Of a DNA stretch of 64,000 nucleotides, positions 51,333 to 60,400 are shown piece by piece (position 1 is the first letter of the stretch; each line of letters starts with the position of its first letter). Position numbers and translations under genes: made by a program. Source of the stretch: Nocardia altamirensis NBRC 108246 (GTDB taxonomy: Bacteria; Actinomycetota; Actinomycetes; Mycobacteriales; Mycobacteriaceae); the NCBI RefSeq assembly GCF_001612685.1, contig NZ_BDAY01000045.1, positions 1 to 64,000 of the forward strand, in the 5' to 3' direction. The notes beneath the pieces were generated by a model. It was not told the origin of the DNA. It saw only the letters and a list, made by a program, of their open reading frames with translations, and ran no database searches.

Positions 51333-52460
51333 CTAGGCCTCCGGCGGCACCAGCATGAACACCAACTCGTATTCGCCGATCCGAATCGTCGCACCGTCGG
51401 TGAGCGCGACACTGTCGACAATTCGCATCCCTTCGACGAACACCCCGTTCGAGGACAGCAGATCCTTGATCAGATAGGTGATTCCGTTGTGCAGGATGGC
51501 CGCGTGATGCCTGCTGACTTTGCCGTGCTGGAGCACGATGTCGTTGTCCGGCAACCGTCCGATCCTGGTGATGGTTCCGGTGATCGCGTAGGTGGTGCCC
51601 GATCGTTCTCGCAGCAGCGCGGTCGGCCCGCCCGAGTTCAGATCGACGATGGTCGTCGCCCGAAACGACGAGATGGCGGCCTTGGCGCGGAGTTCGAGCG
51701 GTTCCTGCCGCAGGATGCGCGCCTCCAGCTCCCGGATGGGCGGGCTCGGGTCGATGCCGAGCTCGTCGGACAGGGTCGCGCGCAGTCGCCTGGCGGCGTC
51801 GAGTGCGTCGGATTGCCGTCCGTCCACGTACAGCGCGGTGATCAACTGTTCCCACAGTGGTTCGCGCAGTGGATATTCACCGACCAGCAGCGCGAGCTCG
51901 GACACCACCGCCTCGGCCCGCCCCTCCGCGATATCGGCTTCGGCCCTGCCTTCGATAACGGCAAGGCGGTCGTCGTCGAGCACCGTGGCATACGCGTCGG
52001 CGAAACCGAGTCCACGCAGGTCGGCAAGCACCGGACCGCGCCACTGAGCCAATGCGCTGGACAGCAATTCGCTCGCCGTGCGGAACCGCCCCGCGGTGAG
52101 CGCGCGCAGCCCGGCCTCCTTGCGCACCCGGAACCGCTGCACGTCGCTGGCCTCGTCGGCGACCGATACCCGGTAGCCTGCGCCGACCTGAGCCAGCATC
52201 ACGCGAGCATCGAGCCCGTTGTCACGCAGGGGTTTCCGCAGATTGGACACGATGGTGTGCAGGCTGACGCGGATATCCGGCGGCGGACTTTCCTCCCAGA
52301 CCGCCTGTGCCAGCGCCTCGATCGCCACCGGCCGGTTCGCGTTGATCACCAGATAGGCGAGCACGGCTCGCTGTTTGGGCCCGCCGAGGGCCTGCGCGAC
52401 ACCGTCGATCGCCAGCTCGACCGCGCCGAGGACACCGAACTGTGCGCGCACCGCGGTCAT
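51333..52460 (-). CDS. SARP-type regulator with C-terminal FHA domain (EmbR-like)
   Basis: 375 aa. Winged-helix SARP domain (VRAQFGVLGAVELAIDG, GGPKQRAVLAYLVINANR), bacterial transcriptional activation domain (about 100-250; LREPLWEQLITALYVDGRQ, SDALDAARRLRATLSDELGI), then an FHA domain: RIGRLPDNDIVLQHGKVSRHH and LLSSNGVFVEG, holding the Gly-Arg, SxxH and Asn residues that bind phospho-Thr. This is the architecture of mycobacterial EmbR, phosphorylated by PknH. The adjacent receptor kinase suggests an equivalent relay. ATG 52460 has GAGGAG upstream. Targets unknown. Confidence 0.93.
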   Translation of the reverse strand: MTAVRAQFGVLGAVELAIDGVAQALGGPKQRAVLAYLVINANRPVAIEALAQAVWEESPPPDIRVSLHTIVSNLRKPLRDNGLDARVMLAQVGAGYRVSVADEASDVQRFRVRKEAGLRALTAGRFRTASELLSSALAQWRGPVLADLRGLGFADAYATVLDDDRLAVIEGRAEADIAEGRAEAVVSELALLVGEYPLREPLWEQLITALYVDGRQSDALDAARRLRATLSDELGIDPSPPIRELEARILRQEPLELRAKAAISSFRATTIVDLNSGGPTALLRERSGTTYAITGTITRIGRLPDNDIVLQHGKVSRHHAAILHNGITYLIKDLLSSNGVFVEGMRIVDSVALTDGATIRIGEYELVFMLVPPEA

Positions 52461-52781
52461 GGCCACACTCCTCACGACGTGACAACACCCACACGCCGCT
52501 TGTGAGCGTAACCGGCAAGCACAGCTGAGCGCCATCGGTCCGATATCTATTGTGCCTGGCCTGCAAGGGTTTCCGACACTTTTGGACACTCGAGAGGTTG
52601 CCCTTGGCGATTCGATCAGGGATCCTGGATGGTCACGGCATTCGACGTAGCACAACTGCCGCACTGGCCAGGGCGTGTTCACCCGCCCGCAACTCTTCCG
52701 GCAACGCCCGTGCGATCGCGGTTCATCCGGGGTTACCCGGCGGCGCTTACCTTTCGGTTACGCGGAAAAGGAGCCGGCGGC
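52461..52781. promoter_or_regulatory. 321-nt divergent intergenic region with TCACGACGTGA palindrome
   Basis: No gene is visible. A perfect 11-bp palindrome TCACGACGTGA lies at 52472-52482, just 12-22 nt upstream of the SARP-FHA start codon on its coding strand, overlapping the ribosome-binding region. An autoregulatory operator is possible. Nothing distinctive was seen on the LysR side apart from its AAAAGGAG ribosome site. Confidence 0.35.
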
Positions 52782-53714
52782 ATGGAGTTCCGACATCTGG
52801 TTTCATTCATCACAATTGCCGAAGAGCTGCATTTCGGCCGCGCAGCGCAGCGCTTGCACCTCACGCAGCCCAGTCTGAGTGCCCAGCTGCAGAAGCTGGA
52901 GAAGTCGTTAGGCGTGCAACTGGTCGCACGCAACTCGCACGAGGTCAAACTGACCCCGGCGGGTCGGGAATTCGAGAGTCAAGCCCGGATCATCGTCGCC
53001 CAGATGGACCGGGCCGCAGAGGTCGCGAAAGCGACAGCGGAGGGACGGGCAGGCACGCTCAACATCGGCTACAACCTACCGGCGAGCAGGCATGTGCTGC
53101 CTGAGGCGCTGGTCAAGATGACCGAGCAGCACCCCGACATCGTGGTGTCGCTGTGGGAGAAGCGCACCGGGCCACAGCTGGCCGCGCTGTCCGACGGCTC
53201 GCTCGACCTGGCGTTGGTGTACGGGCACCCGAGTACCACGGACTTCCGGTATCGGCGGCTGCTGCACCGGGTTCCGCTGGTTGCGGTGGTCGGCAGGCGA
53301 CACAGGTGGGCCGACCGGCCCGGCGTGCCGTTCTCTGAGTTGGAGGGGCAGGAGTGCGTGCTGTTCGCCCGCGAACAGTGTCCGGCGATGTACGACTCGA
53401 TCTTCCGCGCGGCCGCGGACACCAGGATCACGTTGTCGGTGGCGCAGACCGCCGACGATCCCGGCGCGACCGCGCACATGGTTTCGGTGCGCCCGCTGGT
53501 CGGGTTCGCCTCGTTGCCGCGCGCGATTTCGATGGGTATGGGTGCGCCGGGAAGCAGTTCGGTGGCGGTCAAACTCTTCGATCCGGTGCCGACTCTCGAT
53601 TTGTACGCGGTGTGGCGTGCGGATGAGAGCAATCCGGCGGTGTCGCTTTTCCTGGACTGTGTGGATTCGCCGGAACCGGCCCGGATCGATATTGCCCGCG
53701 CGGTGTCTGCCTGA
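52782..53714 (+). CDS. LysR-family regulator upstream of the PKS cluster
   Basis: 310 aa. HTH MEFRHLVSFITIAEELHFG and LHLTQPSLSAQLQKLEKSLG; effector-binding domain from about residue 90 (GTLNIGYNLPASRHVLPEAL). ATG 52782 with AAAAGGAG about 9 nt upstream. It is the first rightward gene before the acyl ligase and PKS genes, 88 nt from the ligase, so pathway-specific control of this cluster is likely. Effector unknown. Confidence 0.92.
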   Translation: MEFRHLVSFITIAEELHFGRAAQRLHLTQPSLSAQLQKLEKSLGVQLVARNSHEVKLTPAGREFESQARIIVAQMDRAAEVAKATAEGRAGTLNIGYNLPASRHVLPEALVKMTEQHPDIVVSLWEKRTGPQLAALSDGSLDLALVYGHPSTTDFRYRRLLHRVPLVAVVGRRHRWADRPGVPFSELEGQECVLFAREQCPAMYDSIFRAAADTRITLSVAQTADDPGATAHMVSVRPLVGFASLPRAISMGMGAPGSSSVAVKLFDPVPTLDLYAVWRADESNPAVSLFLDCVDSPEPARIDIARAVSA

Positions 53715-53802
53715 GCCGTTCGATAGGCCATGACATTCGTGCGGTAGGAACCGCGATATCACCGATACGGTAATTGGTTACCAGCGACCAGAATTCGACA
53801 TT

Positions 53803-55494
53803 GTGAACACAGTGTCTGTCATCGCGGTGTCCAGCACCGAGAATGGTATCGATCTTCCGGACGACGCGAGTTTGTACTCGGTGATATCCGGTGCGGCCGC
53901 CGAACACCCGCAACGGCCTTCCCTGTGCGGTGCGGACGGAACGCAACTCACGTGTGCCGATGTCGATCGGCAGGCCCGCGCGCTGGCCTCAGCCCTGGCC
54001 GCGCGCGGGGTGGTGGCCGGGGATCGCGTGGCGATCCTCGGCCGCACCAGCCTGGAGTGGGCCTTGCTCGACGGCGCGTTGCTCGCGCTCGGCGCCGTGG
54101 TGGTTCCGGTGTACCCGACCTCCTCGGCGGTGCAGATCGAGCACATCCTGACCGACAGCGGCAGTGCGTTTTTCGCGGCCGAGGACGATACGGACGCCGA
54201 ACGCCTGCGCGCGGCGGGCGCGGGCGAGGTGTGGACCTTCCCGCAGCTGGCCGAATGGGCAAGCGGCGCGGTCGATCCCGCGCTGGCCGAGCGCATCGCG
54301 GCGGTGCGTGCCGACGATCTGGCGATGATCGTGTACACCAGCGGCACGACCGGCGTGTCCAAGGGCTGCTTGATCACTCACCGGAATATGTTCGTCTCGT
54401 CGGCGAACACGGTGCGCCAGACCGGCGAGATGTTCGACGGCACAACGGTGCTCGCGCTGCCGCTGTCGCATGTGTTCGGTCAGACCATCCTGTTCGCCTG
54501 CCTGTTCGGTGGAAGCCGGACGCATCTGCTGCCCGGCATTCCCGACCTGGTTCCGGTGCTGCCGACGCTGCGCCCGACCTTCCTCGCGCTGATTCCGTTC
54601 GGGCTGGAGAAGATTCGCAAGTACTGCCGCACCATGCTGACGGGCACGGAGGAGCAGGATGCGGTGGCCCGCGGCCTGGAGCTGTTGCGCGCGCAGACGA
54701 CGCCCGAGGTGTCCGAGCATGCGGTGGCGGCCGCGCTCGGTGGCCGGTTGCGCTATGTCATCTCCGGCGGTGCCTCGCTGGACGATTCGACCAGCGGCTT
54801 CTACGCGGGATTCGGTGTGGTGCTGCTGAACTGCTACGGGCTCACCGAGGCCGCGACCGCGGTCACGGTCAGTGCGCCGGAGACCAACCGGCTCGGGACG
54901 GTCGGCAAGCCGATCCCCGGCACCTCGGTGGCCATCGCAGAGTCCGACGGTGAGGTGCTCGTCGGCGGTCCGCACGTCTCGCCCGGCTACTGGGGCGCGG
55001 CCGCCAGCCAGTCCACTGTGGACGACGAAGGTTGGCTGCACACCGGCGATCTCGGTGAAGTCGACGCCGAGGGCTACCTCCGGATCACCGGCCGGAAGAA
55101 GGAGATCCTGGTGACCTCCGGCGGCAAGAATGTCGCGCCCGCGCCGCTGGAGGACCGGGTCCGGCTGCACCCGCTGGTGAGCAACTGCATGGTCATCGGC
55201 GATGGCCGCGACTTCGTCACCGCTCTGGTGACAGTGGACCCGGTTCAGGTGGAACGCTGGCAGGCCGCGACGCCGGACGGCGAACTCGCCGACGCCATCC
55301 AAGCGGCGGTCGACGACGCGAATTCCCTTGTCTCCCGCGCCGAGTCGATTCGCGCGTTCCGGATCGTCGACGGTGATTTCACGGTCGAGGACGGATTGTT
55401 GACCTCGTCACGAAAACTGCGGCGCGTCGCCATTGCCGACGCCTACGCCGCCGACATCGACCACCTGTATCGGGCCCGCACACCCGCTGTATAG
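53803..55494 (+). CDS. Long-chain fatty acyl-CoA/ACP ligase (AMP-dependent)
   Basis: 563 aa ANL enzyme. A3 motif VYTSGTTGVSKGCLIT, A5 LLNCYGLTEAATAVT, A7/A8 WLHTGDLGEVDAEGYLRITG then RKKEILVTSGGKNVAP, the signature of long-chain acyl-CoA synthetases that activate fatty acids as acyl-AMP. The catalytic A10 Lys is in the expected tail (LLTSSRKLRR). GTG start at 53803. Next to the PUFA-synthase-like PKS it could activate a fatty acid starter, or load or recycle the product (inference). Confidence 0.93.
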   Translation: MNTVSVIAVSSTENGIDLPDDASLYSVISGAAAEHPQRPSLCGADGTQLTCADVDRQARALASALAARGVVAGDRVAILGRTSLEWALLDGALLALGAVVVPVYPTSSAVQIEHILTDSGSAFFAAEDDTDAERLRAAGAGEVWTFPQLAEWASGAVDPALAERIAAVRADDLAMIVYTSGTTGVSKGCLITHRNMFVSSANTVRQTGEMFDGTTVLALPLSHVFGQTILFACLFGGSRTHLLPGIPDLVPVLPTLRPTFLALIPFGLEKIRKYCRTMLTGTEEQDAVARGLELLRAQTTPEVSEHAVAAALGGRLRYVISGGASLDDSTSGFYAGFGVVLLNCYGLTEAATAVTVSAPETNRLGTVGKPIPGTSVAIAESDGEVLVGGPHVSPGYWGAAASQSTVDDEGWLHTGDLGEVDAEGYLRITGRKKEILVTSGGKNVAPAPLEDRVRLHPLVSNCMVIGDGRDFVTALVTVDPVQVERWQAATPDGELADAIQAAVDDANSLVSRAESIRAFRIVDGDFTVEDGLLTSSRKLRRVAIADAYAADIDHLYRARTPAV

Positions 55495-55524
55495 GCGGGG
55501 TCGATCGCCCGATGAATTACGGCT

Positions 55525-55549
55525 GCGCGCGGTGGTTCCCACCGCGCGC
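55525..55549 (+). terminator. Perfect 11-bp hairpin between ligase and oxidoreductase genes
   Basis: GCGCGCGGTGG (55525-55535), loop TTC, and CCACCGCGCGC (55539-55549), 30 nt after the ligase stop and about 40 nt before the next start. No U-tract. It may terminate or attenuate the ligase transcript, or stabilise an mRNA end within the cluster. Confidence 0.5.
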
Positions 55550-55590
55550 CGCGCACAGACTCGACATCGGAATTCGACTACCGGAAAGTG

Positions 55591-56850
55591 ATGCGAAACA
55601 TGTACGACGTCATCGTTGTCGGAACTCGGGTCGCGGGTTCCCCGCTGGCCATGCTCCTCGCCGAGAAGGGCTACCGCGTCCTCGCCGTGGACCGCGCCAC
55701 CTTCCCGAGCGACACCCCATCGACGCACTACATCCACCAGGCCGGGCTCGGCTTCCTGAAGTCGTGGGGCCTGCTGGATCAGGTGATCGCCGCAGGCACC
55801 CCGGCGATCCGGCACCTGAACTTCTCCTACACCGACATCGTCATCAACGGTTTCGCCAACGTGTCGGCCGACGGCATCGACGCCGTCTACTGCCCGCGCC
55901 GCACCGTGCTGGACAAGATCCTGGTCGACGCGGCGGGCAACGCCGGCGCCGAGGTGATCAACGGTTTCACCGTCAATGAGCTGATCTTCGATGGCGACCA
56001 GGTGGTCGGCATCCGCGGCCAGGTCGGCGAGGGCGCCGAGCAGGAGTTCCGCGCCAAGCTGGTGATCGGCGCCGACGGATCGAACTCGGTCGTCGCCAAG
56101 GCGGTCGGCGCGGAGGTCTACGAGGGGTCCCCCGCAGCGTGCTTCATCTACTACTCGTACTACGAGGGCGTCGACTGGGGCATGCACCACCGCACCGGCT
56201 TCAACGAGCAGCAGTTCGCGGCCTGGCCGACCAACGACGACCTGTCGCTGGTCGCGGTCATGCGCAAGCGGGACCGGTTCCGCGACTTCCGCACCGACCC
56301 CGACGCGGGCGTGCAGGAGATCGTCAGCCAGATCGACCCGGAACTCGGTGCGCGCCTGCGTGATACGGGCAAGCGCGTGGAGCCGTTCCGGCCGATGCTG
56401 TACCCGGACAACTACCGCCGCCGCTCCTTCGGCCCCGGCTGGGCGCTCGTCGGCGACGCCGGCTACCACAAGGACCCGTTCACCGGCTGGGGCATCACCG
56501 ACGCCTTCAAGTACGCGCAGCTGCTTGCCGACCTGGTGGACGAGGGTCTGTCCGGCGCCCGCCCGATGGACGACGTGCTCGCCGAGTACGAGCGCGAGCG
56601 TGACGCGCAGAGTGCCAGCACCTATGAACTGACGCAGAGCATTTCGGAACTGTCGCTGACGCCGTACTACGACTCGGTCTTCCGCGCCACCAGCTACGAC
56701 GCCGACTACATCAAGGGCTTCTTCGGGCTGATCGCCGGGATCTACCCGCCGGACAAGTACTTCGGCGAGGAAGAGCTCGCCGCACTGTACGAGAAGGTCG
56801 ACTTCCCCGCGGCGGCACGGCATGTCACCAAGGACGGAGTGACCGCGTGA
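55591..56850 (+). CDS. FAD-dependent oxidoreductase (geranylgeranyl-reductase/monooxygenase-like)
   Basis: 419 aa. FAD fold MYDVIVVGTRVAGSPLAMLL, NADPH/FAD region LVIGADGSNSVVAKAVGAE, and GWALVGDAGYHKDPFTGWGI (FAD ribityl motif). Candidate starts are GTG 55588, ATG 55591 and ATG 55600; GGAAAG sits 2-11 nt upstream of these, so the exact start is open. Its stop overlaps the GTG of the SGNH hydrolase gene. Probably oxidises or reduces the PKS product; the exact reaction is unknown. Confidence 0.87.
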   Translation: MRNMYDVIVVGTRVAGSPLAMLLAEKGYRVLAVDRATFPSDTPSTHYIHQAGLGFLKSWGLLDQVIAAGTPAIRHLNFSYTDIVINGFANVSADGIDAVYCPRRTVLDKILVDAAGNAGAEVINGFTVNELIFDGDQVVGIRGQVGEGAEQEFRAKLVIGADGSNSVVAKAVGAEVYEGSPAACFIYYSYYEGVDWGMHHRTGFNEQQFAAWPTNDDLSLVAVMRKRDRFRDFRTDPDAGVQEIVSQIDPELGARLRDTGKRVEPFRPMLYPDNYRRRSFGPGWALVGDAGYHKDPFTGWGITDAFKYAQLLADLVDEGLSGARPMDDVLAEYERERDAQSASTYELTQSISELSLTPYYDSVFRATSYDADYIKGFFGLIAGIYPPDKYFGEEELAALYEKVDFPAAARHVTKDGVTA

Positions 56851-57452
56851 GCACCCCCGGCCTAACCGCCCTGGGTGACAGCTTCGTCGAAGGCCGCGGC
56901 GACGCCGCGGCCGGTGGCGGCTACCGCGGCTGGGTGCCTCGGCTCGGCGGGCAGCTCGGTCTGCGGCCAGCGACGGTGCGCAACCTCGGCGTGCACGGCG
57001 CCACCACCAGCGTGGTGCTCGAACAGCAACTGCGCCAAGCTGTCTCGGCGCGGTCCGGACTCTACGGAGTCGTGGTCGGGGTGAACGATCTGGTCAGCGA
57101 TTTCGACGCGGACCGGTTCGAGCGCAACCTCGGCACCCTGTTCGACGCCCTGCGTGCCGGTGGCGCAACGGTGTTCACCGCCAGCTACCCGGATATCCCG
57201 GCCCGGCTTCCGGTGCCGGACGGGTTCCGCGGGCTGCTGCGGGAACGCTTCGCGTTCGCCAACGCGGTGCTGGCCACCGTCACCGCCGACACCGGCACGC
57301 TGCTGCTGGATATCGCGGCCGAGCCGGAGTGGGAGCGCGCCGAGGTGTGGACCGCCGACGGCCTGCACCCGAGCTCGCTCGGCCATCACCTGTTCGCCGC
57401 GGGCGCTGCCGACCTGATCGCGTCGCGCACCGCGACAACCGTCGCCGCCTGA
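56847..57452 (+). CDS. SGNH/GDSL-family hydrolase
   Basis: 201 aa, no signal peptide. Catalytic Ser in LTALGDSFVEGRGD, block II Gly near NLGVHGATTS, block III Asn in VVGVNDLVSD, and the Asp-His pair in DGLHPSSLGHH: all four SGNH blocks are intact. Start GTG overlaps the flavoprotein stop (GTGA); the PKS start follows 30 nt later. In this context it may act as an editing or releasing thioesterase, or transfer/remove an ester on the polyketide (inference). Confidence 0.9.
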   Translation: MSTPGLTALGDSFVEGRGDAAAGGGYRGWVPRLGGQLGLRPATVRNLGVHGATTSVVLEQQLRQAVSARSGLYGVVVGVNDLVSDFDADRFERNLGTLFDALRAGGATVFTASYPDIPARLPVPDGFRGLLRERFAFANAVLATVTADTGTLLLDIAAEPEWERAEVWTADGLHPSSLGHHLFAAGAADLIASRTATTVAA

Positions 57453-57482
57453 ATCTTTCCATCCGGTTCGAGAGGAACTTTC

Positions 57483-60400
57483 GTGACAGACGACAGACGC
57501 CTGGCGCGCAACCCGATCGCCATCGTCGGGATGTCCGGGCTGCTGCCCAACGCGCACAACCATCGAGAGTACTGGCAGAACATCGTCGACGGAGTCGACT
57601 GCACCACCGAGGTGCCCGCATCGCGCTGGAGCCTCGACGACTACTTCGACGCGGATCCGGATGCCCCGGACAAGACGTACTCGCGCCGCGGGGCGTTCCT
57701 GCCCGACATCGAGTTCGACCCACTGGAATTCGGGCTGCCACCCAATCAGCTCGAGGTCACGAGCACCATGCAGACGCTGAGCCTAGGGGTGGCCCGTGAC
57801 CTGCTCATCGACGCGGGCGCAGTGGACTCGACATGGTACGACCCCGGCCGCACCGGTGTGGTGCTCGGCACGACCGGGCCGGTGCCGCTGATGCATCCGC
57901 TGGCGGCGCGGCTCTCGACGCCGGTGCTGAAGGAGGCGGCGCGCTCGGTCGGGCTGTCCGACCAGGACGCCGACGCCGTGGCGGACAAGTTCGTTGCGGC
58001 ATTCGCGCCGTGGGAGGCGAATTCGTTCCCTGGCCTGCTCGCCAACATCACCGCGGGCCGGGTGGCCAACCGGCTCGGCCTCGGCGGGATCAACTGCACG
58101 GTCGACGCGGCCTGTGCGGCGTCGCTGGCCGCGCTGCGGACCGCGATCGCGGAGCTGCAGGACGGCAGGGCCGACATGATGATCACCGGCGGTGTCGACA
58201 CCGAGAACACCATCTTCATCTACATGTGCTTCAGCAAGGTCGGGGCGCTGTCGGACAGCGGGCAGATCAGTCCGTTCGCCGACGACGCCAACGGCACGCT
58301 GCTCGGCGAGGGCATCACGATGCTTGCGCTGCGCAGGCTGGAAGACGCTCGGCGCGATGGCAATCGGATCTATGCAGTGATCCGCGGGCTCGGGTCGTCC
58401 AGTGACGGCCGGGCGAAGAGCATCTATGCGCCACGGGCAGGCGGACAGCGGGTCGCGCTCGATCGGGCGTACGCCGACGCGGAATGCTCACCCGCCGATG
58501 TCGCGCTGATCGAAGCGCACGCCACCGGCACCCCCGTCGGCGACAAGACCGAACTGACCGCGTTGAAATCGCTGCTGTCCGAGGCGACTTCGGAGCCGCG
58601 CTTCGCGGCGCTCGGCAGCGTGAAATCCCAGATCGGGCACACCAAGGGTGCGGCGGGCACCGCCAGCGTGATGAAGCTGGCGTTCGCGCTGCACCAGAAG
58701 GTGTTGCCGGGCACCATCAATGTCGCGGCGCCCAACGCCGAGATCGCCGCGGCCGACGCGCCGTACTACGTGAATACCAGGACCCGGCCGTGGATTCGCG
58801 ATCCGCAGCGTCCGGTGCGCCGGGCCGCCGCGTCGGCATTCGGCTTCGGCGGCACCAACTTTCATATCGTGCTGGAAGAAGCCGACGCGGGGCGGGCCGA
58901 CCCGGTTCTGCATCGGACCGCGCGGGCACACCTGTGGCATGCGCCCGACACGGCCGCGCTGATCGAAGCGGTGTGCAACGTCGACCCGATCGACGGCGGA
59001 GACATCCCGGAGGACCACGCGCGCATCGGTTTCGTGTCGGTAGACGACGAGAACGCCGAACACCTGCGGACGCTCGCGGTGGACGAGCTGATGCGCAGGC
59101 CGGACGCTGCGGCGTGGGATCACCCTGAGGGCGTGTACTTCCGGGCGGCGGCGCTGCCGGAGCGCAAGGTCGGCGCGCTGTTCGCCGGGCAGGGCAGCCA
59201 GTACGTCGATATGGGATTGGATGCGGCGCTGAACAATCCGTCCGTCGGCGCGGCATTCGACGCGGCCAACGGCGCGTTCGCGGGTGCGCCGGTCCGGCTG
59301 TCCTCGGTGGTGTTCCCGCCGCCCGCCTTCGACGAGGAGACGGCGCACGAGCAGGAAACCGCGTTGCGGCGCACCGAATTCGCGCAGCCCGCGATCGGTG
59401 CGCTGTCGGCCGGGCAGTTCCTGGTGCTGACCGAATACGGGTTCCGCGCCGATGGCTACCTCGGCCACAGCTTCGGCGAACTGACCGCTCTGTGGGCCTC
59501 CGGTGCGCTCGACGCCGAGGAGTACTTCGGGCTGGCCCGCGCCCGCGGCGCGGCGATGACGCCGGAGGACGGCGTCCAAGCGGGCACGATGGTGGCGCTG
59601 AACGCGGCGCGGGAGACCGCCGACGAGCTGCTGGCCGGCATCGACGATGTGTGGATCTGCAACCACAACGCGCCTGATCAGGTCGTGATCGGCGGCGGGA
59701 CCGACGGCGTCGCCGCCGTGGTCGCGCGGTGCGCGGAACGCGGTGTGGCGAATCGGGCACTGCCGGTGTCCGGTGCGTTCCACACACCGTATGTCGCGCA
59801 TGCCGTCGAGGCCTTCGCGAAAGCCACCGCGACGGTGACCATCGGGGTTCCCGATGCGCCCGTGTACGCCAACACACCTGACGTGCAGTACGGCAGCGAT
59901 GCCGTCGCCAACCGGGCGTTGCTCACCGAACAGCTCAGCAAGCCAGTCGAATTCGCGGCGGCGCTGACGGCGATGCGGGCGGCGGGCTGCACGGTGTTCG
60001 TGGAGTTCGGGCCCAAGCAGGTGCTGACCTCGCTGGTGCGGCGCACCCTCGGCGACGACGTGATCGCGATCCCGACGGATTCGGGGCCGATCGGCAACAG
60101 CGATCTGTCGCTGGTCCGTGCGGCCGTGCGGCTGGCCGTGCTCGGATTCGGTCTGCAGCAGATCAATCGACATGCCGCGCCGACGGCGGTGCGGCACCAG
60201 CCGAGTCGGCCGATGACCGTGACCATTTCGGCGCCCGAGTACGTGCCGGAGAGCAGGCGCGTGGCATACGCGGCCGCGCTCGACGACGGGTATCAGGTGC
60301 GCCTGGCGGCAGCGGAGTCGCCTGCGGCGGCGGCTGCTGTTCCCGCCGAGGTTCCCGTGGCAGTGCCGGTCGACACCGTGGTCGACCGCCAGCCCGAAAA

